From positions 124,001 to 188,000 of the forward strand of contig CAVSKI010000011.1 of the NCBI GenBank assembly GCA_963728495.1: DNA of 64,000 nucleotides, read 5' to 3'. Shown piece by piece: positions 16,624 to 25,001 of the stretch. The notes beneath the pieces are model-generated. The model saw nothing but the letters and a program-made list of their open reading frames with translations, ran no database searches and had not been told where the DNA came from. The position numbers and the translations under genes are program-made. The first letter of the stretch is position 1. Every line of letters starts with the position of its first letter. The DNA is from JACVRW01 sp963728495. Its GTDB lineage: Bacteria > Actinomycetota > Thermoleophilia > Solirubrobacterales > Thermoleophilaceae.

Positions 16624-18027
16624 ATGGCTGCCGCCGTCAAGACCAAGACCACCGAGCTCGGCGACTCGCGCGTGCGCGTGGAGGTGGAGGTGCCGAGCGA
16701 GGCGCTCGAGCGCCAGCTCAAGAGCGCCGCGGCCGAGCTGGGCCGCGAGATGCGCGTGCCCGGATTTCGCTCGGGCAAGGTGCCGGCCGAGGTCGTGCTG
16801 CGGCAGGTCGGGCGCGAGGCGGTGATGGACGAGGCCGTTCGCCGGGGCCTGCCCAGTTGGTACGAGGAGGCGCTCAGCGAGGCGGGGATCACAACCGTCG
16901 GCGATCCCGACCTCGATCTGAACGACCTGCCCCAGCAGGGCTCGCCGCTCGCGTTCACGATCGAGGTCGGCGTGGTGCCGCCGGCGCAGCTAGGCGACTA
17001 CAAGGCTCTCGAGGTGGGGCGCCGGGAGCCGAGCGTTGACCCCCAGGAGGTGCAGACCGAACTCGATCGGCTGCGCGAGTCGCTGGCCTCACTCGAGACC
17101 GTCGAGCGGGCCGCGGCCAACGGCGACTTTCTGGTCATGGACTTCACAGGCTCAGTCGAGGGCGAGGAGTTCGAGGGCGGCGCGGGTCGCGGACAGGTGG
17201 TGGAACTCGGATCGGGCCGGCTGGTCCCCGGCTTCGAGGAGCAGCTCGAGGGCGCCTCGGCAGGCGACGAGCGCGAGGTGAAGCTCACCTTCCCCGACGA
17301 TTATCCGGCCGAGAACCTGGCCGGGAAGGACGCTTCGTTCGCCGTCGAGGTCAAGGAGGTTAAGGAGAAGCAGCTGCCGGAGCTCGACGACGACTTTGCG
17401 GTCGAAGCCGGCGGCTACGACTCGCTGGACGAGCTTCGGGCCGAGATCGAGGAGCGCCTCGGCCAGGCCGAGGAGCGCGCGATCGAGGGCGAATTTCGCG
17501 AGGCCGCGGTGGATGCGGCGGTGGCCGGGGCCCAGGTGGAGATCCCGTCGGAGCTTGTACACGCCAAGGCCCACGAGATGTGGCACCGCACCTCCCGGCG
17601 TTTCGCCGCTCAGGGCATCGACCCGGCGCGCTACCTCGAGATGACGGGCAAGAGCGAGGAGGAGCTCGTGAGCGAATCCGAGCCCGACGCCGAGCTGGCC
17701 CTCAAGCGCGAAGCGGTGCTCGCGGCGATCGTGGAGGCGGAGGGCATCGAGGTCTCCGACGAAGAGGTGAGCGAGGCGATGCGCGAGGCGGCCGGCCCAG
17801 ACGCCTCGGACAAGCAGGTCAAGCGCGCGCTCAAGCGGGCCCGCGCGCAGGGCGCCGACGAGGCCCTGCGCGAGGACATCGCCATGCGCAAGGCGGTTGA
17901 CCTCTTGGTGGAGTCGGCGACGCCGATTCCGGCGGAGACCGCCGCGGCCCGCGAGAAGCTGTGGACGCCGGAGAGCGACGAGCCGGCGGCGAAGGCGTCA
18001 GAGCAGATCTGGACGCCTGGCTCCTAG
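16624..18027 (+). CDS. tig: trigger factor (ribosome-bound chaperone and peptidyl-prolyl isomerase)
   Basis: A 467-residue trigger factor. The N-terminal ribosome-binding domain carries the signature GREMRVPGFRSGKVP near residue 42. The FKBP-type PPIase domain follows (DFLVMDFTGSVEGEEFEGG, FEEQLEGASAGDEREV, FPDDYP). The long helical substrate-cradling C-domain runs from about 255. The ATG at 16624 gives the normal N-terminus; the open frame further upstream is non-homologous. The tail carries a duplicated (K/Q)(L/I)WTP motif: REKLWTPES and SEQIWTPGS. A TATCGT box about 10 nt before the ATG suggests a leaderless transcript. The gene stands upstream of clpP and clpX, an order common in bacteria. 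Confidence 0.95.
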   Translation: MAAAVKTKTTELGDSRVRVEVEVPSEALERQLKSAAAELGREMRVPGFRSGKVPAEVVLRQVGREAVMDEAVRRGLPSWYEEALSEAGITTVGDPDLDLNDLPQQGSPLAFTIEVGVVPPAQLGDYKALEVGRREPSVDPQEVQTELDRLRESLASLETVERAAANGDFLVMDFTGSVEGEEFEGGAGRGQVVELGSGRLVPGFEEQLEGASAGDEREVKLTFPDDYPAENLAGKDASFAVEVKEVKEKQLPELDDDFAVEAGGYDSLDELRAEIEERLGQAEERAIEGEFREAAVDAAVAGAQVEIPSELVHAKAHEMWHRTSRRFAAQGIDPARYLEMTGKSEEELVSESEPDAELALKREAVLAAIVEAEGIEVSDEEVSEAMREAAGPDASDKQVKRALKRARAQGADEALREDIAMRKAVDLLVESATPIPAETAAAREKLWTPESDEPAAKASEQIWTPGS

Positions 18028-18037
18028 CGCTGAGGCG

Positions 18038-18055
18038 GGCTGTCCCTGCACAGCC
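18038..18055 (+). terminator. weak stem-loop after tig
   Basis: GGCTGT and ACAGCC form a 6-bp stem with a 6-nt loop, starting 11 nt after the tig stop codon. There is no downstream U-run, as is usual for this group. It may end the tig transcript, with low certainty. The remaining sequence to 18267 contains no other clear signal except a small inverted repeat near 18190. Confidence 0.35.
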
Positions 18056-18267
18056 GATTCTTCTGTGGCCTGAAGGCGGGTGTCGACCCCGACGCCGCTC
18101 TCCCCGTCCGGGGCACTATCGCTGGGCACGTGGTACACCACTTCTCGCAGCGGGGAGTCGCCGTGCTCGCCTGTGTCGCCGGGCGGTCGGAAGGACCGTC
18201 CGGAACACCAGATCACCGCGCTGCGTGTTTCGAACCGACCAACAAGCCGTTCGGAGGTCAATGACCG

Positions 18268-18910
18268 ATGTACAGCAGGAAGACACTTGCCGGTTCGGCG
18301 CTGTGCCTCGGCGTCGTCGCCGGGATCTCTCGCCGGAGGAGTTCTCGTCCACGCGCAAGGGGGCGGTGCAGGTGAGATAAGCGCCTGTGTCCTCCCGGGA
18401 CGCCGGAACCGCCGCCAACGTGCGCATCATCGGCGCAGGCGAGAGATGCCCCAGCGGGACGACGCCGGTCAGGTGGAACGCACAGGGGCCGCCGGGCCGC
18501 CCGGAACGGCGGCCGGGGTATCGCCCCAAGACGTGGCGGTGGCCCTGAAGCCGCCGCCGGGTGGCAGCGCGGATACCACGGCGGCAGATGTGGCACGCAA
18601 CGTCAAGTTCAGCGCAAAGACGGGCAAGCCGACAATGACGAAAAGCAAGAGCTTCGCCACCAAGGGTGGATACAACGGCGGCGAGGTGAGGTGTCCCGCG
18701 GGTTTTCCGGTCGCGGTTACTGGCGGTTTCTCCGTGACGGGCATCAACTTTCCCCCGGGTACGGTCCTGGCCAATTTCCCGATCGTCGGCAATTGGTGGG
18801 GCAAGCCGGACTGGTGGCACGTGTTGCTTGCGCGCGGGCCGTTCGGACCGGGAGAGCCGCCGGCGAAGACGTGGACGGTCAAGGTGTCCGTCAAGTGCGC
18901 CAAGAAGTAG
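18268..18910 (+). pseudogene. secreted collagen-like-linker protein, frameshifted
   Basis: The ATG at 18268 has GGAGG about 10 nt upstream. Assembled across three frame changes (+1 near 18331, +1 near 18398, -1 near 18507), the protein has a signal peptide (MYSRKTLAGSALCLGVVAGI, then LAGGVLVHAQ), a segment ISACVLP...NVRIIGAGERCPSG, a short Gly-Pro-Pro linker, and a C-terminal beta domain. The C-terminal part (FATKGGYNGGEVRCPAGFPV, FPIVGNWWGKPDWWHVLL, KVSVKCAKK) is uninterrupted. The layout (short Cys-containing module, GPP linker, beta domain) resembles the gene at 38470. Likely surface-exposed; function unknown. Confidence 0.6.
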
Positions 18911-18933
18911 CCAAGCGCCTAAAGGCCCGTCGC

Positions 18934-18939
18934 TAGACT
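18934..18939 (+). promoter_or_regulatory. -10 box of clpP
   Basis: TAGACT ends 9 nt before the clpP ATG at 18949, so transcription would begin within a few bases of the start codon and the mRNA would be leaderless. The same hexamer is found before mreB and rplU. No good -35 hexamer is visible. Confidence 0.5.
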
Positions 18940-18948
18940 CGCGCGTCC

Positions 18949-19533
18949 ATGAGTCCTCTTGTTCCGATGGTCGTCGAGCAGACCTCCCGCGGGGAGCGCG
19001 CCTTCGACATCTACTCGCGCCTGCTCAACGAGCGAATCGTCTTTCTCGGCACGCCCGTGACCGACGAGATCGCCAACCTGATCGTCGCCCAGCTCCTCCA
19101 CCTCGAGTCCGAGGATCCGGACAAGGACATCTCGCTCTACGTCAACTCGCCTGGCGGGTCCGTTTACTCGGGCCTCGCCATCTACGACACGATGCAGTTC
19201 ATCAAGCCTGACGTGCAGACCATCTGCGTCGGGATCGCCATGTCGATGGGAGCGCTACTGCTCTCCGGCGGGGCCGAGGGCAAGCGCATGGCGCTGCCCA
19301 ACGCGAAGATCCTCATCCATCAGGTCAGCTCGGCCTTCCAGGGCCAGGCCACGGACATCGAGATCCACGCCAAGGAGATCATCGACGTGCGCCGCCGTCT
19401 CGACGAGATCCTGGCCAAGCACACCGGTCAGGACCTGGAGAAGGTCGCCAAGGACACCGAACGCGACTACTTCATGAGCGCGGAAGAGGCGAAGGACTAC
19501 AACTTGATCGACCGCGTAATCAGCAAGCACTAG
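18949..19533 (+). CDS. clpP: ATP-dependent Clp protease proteolytic subunit
   Basis: A 194-residue serine peptidase subunit that assembles into the 14-mer chamber served by ClpX. The catalytic triad is readable: Ser99 (in GIAMSMGA), His124 (in ILIHQVS) and Asp172 (in TERDYFMS). The oligomer-forming NSPGGSVYSGLAIYD and the handle region SAFQGQATDIEIHAKEI are intact. The N-terminal stretch SPLVPMVVEQTSRGERAFDI is the usual axial loop and short propeptide. ClpX is encoded just downstream, and trigger factor upstream, forming a protein-quality block. Confidence 0.96.
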   Translation: MSPLVPMVVEQTSRGERAFDIYSRLLNERIVFLGTPVTDEIANLIVAQLLHLESEDPDKDISLYVNSPGGSVYSGLAIYDTMQFIKPDVQTICVGIAMSMGALLLSGGAEGKRMALPNAKILIHQVSSAFQGQATDIEIHAKEIIDVRRRLDEILAKHTGQDLEKVAKDTERDYFMSAEEAKDYNLIDRVISKH

Positions 19534-19541
19534 TTCGTTGT

Positions 19542-19558
19542 CTTCCCCATGTGGGAAG
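19542..19558 (+). terminator. stem-loop between clpP and clpX
   Basis: CTTCCC and GGGAAG form a 6-bp stem with a 5-nt loop 8 nt after the clpP stop. It may attenuate read-through into clpX, which then has its own candidate -10 (TACCCT near 19590). Confidence 0.45.
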
Positions 19559-19626
19559 GGACCGGAGCCTCGGGGGCGTATTTCTGCGGTACCCTCGGGT
19601 TCGTTCTGAGGGGGAACTGAGAGAGC

Positions 19627-20906
<1,280 letters not shown>

Positions 20907-20910
<4 letters not shown>

Positions 20911-21230
20911 GGCTCCGGCTACTCGAGCGTCTCGGTTCCGCGGTCGGATTCTCGCCCGAGGGACGAGCGGTCCGCGTATGGGTGCGGGGCATGCCCGGCG
21001 CCGACGAGACAGAGGTCGTGGCCGCGACGATCACCGAGGTGCGCGGCGAAGAAGCCGTTCTTCATCTGAGGGAGCCGGACGCCCCGGAGCGCTGGGTGAT
21101 CGCAGTGCCCCAGGAGCCCGGCTGGGGCCTGCAGGCGCTGTGGTTTTCCTTCATCGCCGTTGACGCCTTCGAGCTCGAGGGCCGGGAGCGCCTGGGTCGG
21201 TGGTTCATCCGGCTCGGACCACCGTCGTGA
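20907..21230 (+). CDS. small hypothetical protein coupled to clpX
   Basis: An open frame of 107 codons immediately after clpX. It reads RLRLLERLGSAVGFSPEGRA, RVWVRGMPGADETEVVAATI, then RWVIAVPQEPGWGLQALWFS, and ends RLGRWFIRLGPPS. It has no membrane span or recognised domain. The coding character begins right at the clpX stop, where CTG AGG overlaps TGA (CTGA), the position where ATGA or GTGA overlaps normally occur; no ATG, GTG or TTG precedes residue 26. Either CTG at 20907 is used, or the GTG at 20982 gives an 82-residue protein. Confidence 0.5.
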
Positions 21231-21510
21231 ACCGGCCGCCAGCGACCGAATAAGGCCGTCGAACTCGCCTGAGGCCGCCACCGGCGAGCGCTGCGACGAG
21301 AGCGCTTGGCGCCAAGGCGCCAGGAACTTAGCCACTCGCCGCCGATCGAAAAGTTCGCAAATAGCGGGAAAAGCTATTTTCGCCCGGTTGCGTAAAGAGC
21401 GTAAACCGTGTTGCTGGTCGGCGCCTGGCAGGGCACATTGTGGGTGGGAGAGCTTCAGTACCGGATCTCGTGCAAAAGGCGCAGTGGGGCAATCAGTAAC
21501 ACCCGGATGG
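21231..21510 (+). other. long leader region of the repeat surface protein
   Basis: About 280 nt without a convincing gene. It holds a palindromic block around 21305-21320 (CTTGGCGCCAAG), which may terminate the clpX-side transcript, and a less GC-rich section with a stem-loop at 21359-21379 (AAATAGC / GCTATTT, 7-nt loop). The local drop in G+C and the conserved-looking purine stretches suggest a promoter or structured leader for the gene at 21511. I could not match it to a known riboswitch. Confidence 0.35.
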
Positions 21511-23279
21511 ATGACGGGGAGTCGAGGACTTCCTCTTCGGCGTGCCCTGCTGCTGGCGTGGCTGGCCGCGCTGGCTATCGTGCTCGGAGCCGCCGGCTCG
21601 GCTTTCGCTCAGGTGCCACTGGCGCCCGTTCCTCCCGAGATTGCCCTGCCCGCCGTCGAAGTCCCCGAGCTCGCCGCGCCACCCGCCGCCGAGCCGGTGG
21701 CCCCCCCGGCGCCTCCCGTCGAGCCTGCGCCCGCGCCGGTCCCAACCCCTCCCGCCGAGCCGGCAACCGAGGCTCCGGCGCCAAGCGCCCCGCCGGCCGA
21801 GCCCACGCCGGCCACCTTGGTGGTCGAAGATGCGGTCGAGCCGGTTGCTGCGGTGGTGGAGGATGCGGTCGAGCCGGTCGCCCCCGTCGTCGAGGATGCG
21901 GTGGAGCCGATTGCTCCGGTGGTGGAGGATGCGGTCGAGCCGGTCGCCCCCGTCGTCGAGGACACGGTCGCGCCGCCGGCTCCGGCGGTCGAGGAGACCG
22001 TGGAGCCGCTGGCGCCGGTGGTCGAGGACACCGTCGAGCCGGTGCCTCCGGTTGTCGAGGACTTGACCGCTCCGCTCGCTCCGGTGGTCGAGGACCTGAC
22101 TCAGCCGCTCGCTCCCGTCGTTGAGGATTTGACAGCTCCGGCGATCCCGGTGGTTGAGGATTTGACTGCTCCGGCGATCCCGGTGGTTGAGGATTTGACG
22201 GCTCCGCTGGCTCCGGTGGTTGAGGATCTGACGGCTCCGCTGATCCCGGTGGTCGAGGATCTGACTGCTCCGCTGGCTCCGGTGGTCGAGGACTGACTGC
22301 TCCGCTGGCTCCGGTGGTCGAGGATCTGACTGCTCCGCTGGCCCCGGTGGTTGAGGATCTGACTGCGCCGCTGGCACGCCGCTGGTCGAGGATCTGACGG
22401 CTCCGCTGGCTCCGGTGGTCGAGGATCTGACCGCTCCGCTGGCTCCGGTCGTCGAGGATCTGACTGCTCCGCTGGCCGCGGTGGTCGAGGACCTGACTGC
22501 TCCGCTGGCTCCCGTCATCGAGAACCTCACCGCTCCGCTGGCCCCGGTCGTCGAGGCCGTGACTGCTCCGCTGGCTCGCCGGTGGTCGAGGCCTGACTGC
22601 TCCGCTGGCTCCCGTCATCGAGAATCTGACTGCTCCGCTGGCCCCGGTGGTCGAGGCCGTGACTGCTCCGCTGGCTCCCGTCATCGAGAATCTGACTGCT
22701 CCGCTGGCGCCGGTCGTCGAGGACCTCACCGCTCCGCTGGCCCCCGCGCTCGAAGATCTGACCGGTCCGTTCACCCCGGTCCACCAGGACCTGGCTTCAG
22801 CGCTGCCCCCGACCCTGCCCACCCACCCGAGCCAGATCGCTCCTCCCGCGCCGTCAGCGCCCGCGCCGTTGTCGGCCCCCGCGGCGCCTCTCGATCAGCC
22901 CTCGTTTGCGCCGCTCACGAATGCCCTCCCGGCCCACGCGGGCTCGTCGCCTGCCGCCGGGATTCAGGGGCACTCAGCGCCATTCCCGACCCTCTTCGCT
23001 GCTGCCCCGCCGGCCGGCAGCCCCTTCCCTTGGGCCGGCTCCGAGGCGGCCTCACCGTCCGGCTCGTCCCTCGGGTCCGTGCCCTCCAGCGCTCCGCCGC
23101 TCCCCGCCCCGTCGGGAGCCAGCGCCGGTAGTGGCGCGGCCGGCGTCGCCGTTAGCACCCTCTTCGCTCTTCTCCTGTCGTTCGCGGCCTTTGGCCTGCG
23201 GCACTTCACGCGTGTGCGGCTCGTGCCCGTCGCGTGGCGCCAGCAGGCCTTTGTGGCCGTCATCGAGCGACCTGGTTAG
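21511..23279 (+). pseudogene. surface protein with about 29 proline/valine-rich 11-residue repeats, frameshifted in the repeats
   Basis: Starts at ATG 21511 with a signal peptide (LPLRRALLLAWLAALAIVLG, ending near AFAQ). A Pro/Ala/Glu-rich segment follows, then a long array of 11-residue units of the type VVEDLTAPLAP (early copies VVEDAVEPVAP), then a Pro/Ser/Ala stalk. A C-terminal membrane helix (VSTLFALLLSFAAFGL) with a basic tail completes it. It would be a wall-spanning, membrane-anchored rod. The frame is broken at about 22293 (-1), 22378, 22579 and 22592, all inside the near-identical repeats; the last stretch (22593-23279) is clean. Slippage in vivo or mis-assembly are both possible. 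It precedes the peptidoglycan-binding recombinase-like gene. Confidence 0.65.
21820..22778 (+). repeat. 33-bp tandem repeat array (coding)
   Basis: About 29 units of 33 bp encode successive 11-residue repeats. The 5' units are diverged (VVEDAVEPVAP, VVEDTVAPPAP); the units from about 22060 are nearly identical in DNA (VVEDLTAPLAP and variants VIENLTAPLAP, VVEAVTAPLAP). The homogeneous middle suggests recent expansion or gene conversion. The indels that break the reading frame all fall in this array. Confidence 0.85.
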
Positions 23280-23305
23280 CCCCTCCGGGCTTCTGACCAG
23301 GACTT

Positions 23306-23326
23306 CCCGGCGCACGACGTGCCGGG
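23306..23326 (+). terminator. stem-loop between the repeat protein and the PG-binding fusion gene
   Basis: CCCGGC and GCCGGG can pair around a 9-nt loop, which can itself extend pairing (CACG / CGTG). It sits 27 nt after the stop of the repeat protein and 25 nt before the next start codon, so it may act as an intergenic attenuator or terminator. Confidence 0.4.
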
Positions 23327-23350
23327 GCAATTGCTCGATGAGGAGAAACC

Positions 23351-24958
23351 ATGGAACGGACATACCGGAAGCCCGGAGCGCGGGCAGGGTTGGGGGCTCT
23401 CACCGCCCTTCTGGTCCTGCTCGCCGGAACGGGCACCTGCGTCGCCGGCGGCGCAGTCGAGCCGGCGCGGCTGGCCACGATGGCCGAGGCGGCACCGCTC
23501 GACCAGGGGGCAGGCTACGGCTCGACGGCCGAAGCCAAGCGCGTCCGAGCGCTGCAGCGCATGCTGCAAAAGCTCGGATGGGCGCCGGGACGAGTCGATG
23601 GGCTCTTTGGCCCTCGCACCGAAACGGCCGTGCTGCGCTTTCAGGCGGCCACGGGTCTCGCCCGGGACGGCGTCGTCGGACGCTACGCCTGGAAGGCGCT
23701 GGCGGACGCACAAGCCACCCCATTGCGCCGAGGTGCGGGCTACGCGGCGGCTAACGGCTCGCAGAGGGTTCGCGCCCTCCAGCGCAGCATGCAGCGGCGT
23801 GGGCTGAACCCGGGGCCGGTCGACGGGCGTTATGGCCCTAGGACCGAGGCCGCGGTTGCCCGTGCACAACGTGCCGCGAACCTGACGGTGAGCGGTGCCG
23901 TAGACACCGAAACCCGGCAAATCCTGGCCCGCGGGCCGGGGCGCCAAGACAGCGGCCACCGGGAAGTCCCGGTGCAGCTGGACGGCGCCAGGGTGCAGAC
24001 GCAGCGAATCGCGTCCTTCAGCCGGCTGGCAGAGCCAAGCGTGACCACAGGTCAGGCCGAGCGGCTATGGCTCGCTCTGGTGACCGCGGGCCTCGCACTC
24101 ATCGCCGGCGCGCTGTGTGCGGTATTGCTGGCCCGCACTCGCTCACGAGCACTCGCTGAGGTTGTCGGCCGCCCAAGCGGCGAGGAAGGGCAGGAAGTGC
24201 TGCCCGTGAACGACGGATCAGAGCGAATCCCCGAGGACACCCCGGTGAGCCCCGCTGCGGATCGGGGGCCGGTGCGTGCCGTCGGCTACACGAGCGTGCA
24301 GCAGGCGAACGGCGGCGAGCCGGATTCGCTGGAGAGCCAGGCCGAGGCCATCGACCGCCTCTGCGAGAGCCGGGGCTGGGAGCTGCTGCACGTGGTGCGG
24401 GACGTCGAGAACGGACACCCGAAGGGTCTCGAGCGGCCGGGACTGCTCTACGCCCTGGAGCGCATCGCCGAGGGCGAGGCCTCCTGTCTCGTTGTTTCCG
24501 AGCTCGAGCGGCTCAGCCGCTCGGCGGCCGACCTGGGCCGGATCGTCGAATGGATCGAGGAGCGTGACGGGCGGCTCGTGGCGATCGACCTGAGGCTCGA
24601 CACCGGATCGGCCCAAGGCCGGCTCACCGCGCGCACGCTCGTGGCCGTGGGGGAGTGGGAGGGCCGGCGGATCGCCGACCAGACACGAAAGGGTCTGGCC
24701 GCCGCCCGCGCTCGCCGCGCAACCACCGGCCGGCCCGCGGTGGAGGACCTCCCGGCCCTCAAGGAGCACATCATGATGATGCGCACCGAGGGGATGACCC
24801 TGCAGGCCATCGCCGACCGGCTCAACGCCGAGGGGGTGCCAACGCTGCGCGGTGGCTCCGAGTGGCGGCCCTCGAGCGTGCAGGCGGCCGCCGGCTACCG
24901 GCGTCCCAAGGGCAGGAAGTCGAACCTCAAAGACCCGCCGAGGGGAGAGCGCTCATGA
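23351..24958 (+). CDS. membrane-anchored fusion of two peptidoglycan-binding domains with a serine-recombinase-like domain
   Basis: A 535-residue protein with an unusual domain order. Residues 12-35 are a signal peptide or anchor. Two PG_binding_1 domains occupy about 60-118 and 135-193 (RALQRMLQKLGWAPGRVDG and RALQRSMQRRGLNPGPVDGR, each followed by FGPRTE or YGPRTE). A clear membrane helix lies at 239-262. Residues 309-450 follow the resolvase/invertase N-terminal domain (SLESQAEAIDRLCESRGWEL; SELERLSRSAADLGRIVEW), and 465-515 resemble the recombinase helical region (LQAIADRLNAEGVPTLRGG). The usual Y-x-R-V-S catalytic motif reads Y-T-S-V-Q (313-317), so Arg8 and Ser10 equivalents are missing and strand cleavage is doubtful. 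Start supported by GAGGAG. Confidence 0.85.
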   Translation: MERTYRKPGARAGLGALTALLVLLAGTGTCVAGGAVEPARLATMAEAAPLDQGAGYGSTAEAKRVRALQRMLQKLGWAPGRVDGLFGPRTETAVLRFQAATGLARDGVVGRYAWKALADAQATPLRRGAGYAAANGSQRVRALQRSMQRRGLNPGPVDGRYGPRTEAAVARAQRAANLTVSGAVDTETRQILARGPGRQDSGHREVPVQLDGARVQTQRIASFSRLAEPSVTTGQAERLWLALVTAGLALIAGALCAVLLARTRSRALAEVVGRPSGEEGQEVLPVNDGSERIPEDTPVSPAADRGPVRAVGYTSVQQANGGEPDSLESQAEAIDRLCESRGWELLHVVRDVENGHPKGLERPGLLYALERIAEGEASCLVVSELERLSRSAADLGRIVEWIEERDGRLVAIDLRLDTGSAQGRLTARTLVAVGEWEGRRIADQTRKGLAAARARRATTGRPAVEDLPALKEHIMMMRTEGMTLQAIADRLNAEGVPTLRGGSEWRPSSVQAAAGYRRPKGRKSNLKDPPRGERS

Positions 24959-25001
24959 CCTGAGCCGGTACCGAGGCCGGGGCTGGCAGACTTGACCTGC
25001 C

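Noticed and set aside
21240..21510. Possible riboswitch before the repeat protein (c-di-AMP or similar)
   Set aside because: The stem-loop and purine stretches do not match any riboswitch consensus I can read. Kept only as a leader region.
21820..22778. Regular 33-bp repeats resembling a CRISPR array
   Set aside because: Units are directly adjacent with no spacers and encode 11-residue protein repeats. There are no cas genes.
23351..24958. A mobile element carrying the recombinase-like gene
   Set aside because: No att-like repeats, no other phage or transposon genes, composition like its neighbours, and the catalytic serine is missing.
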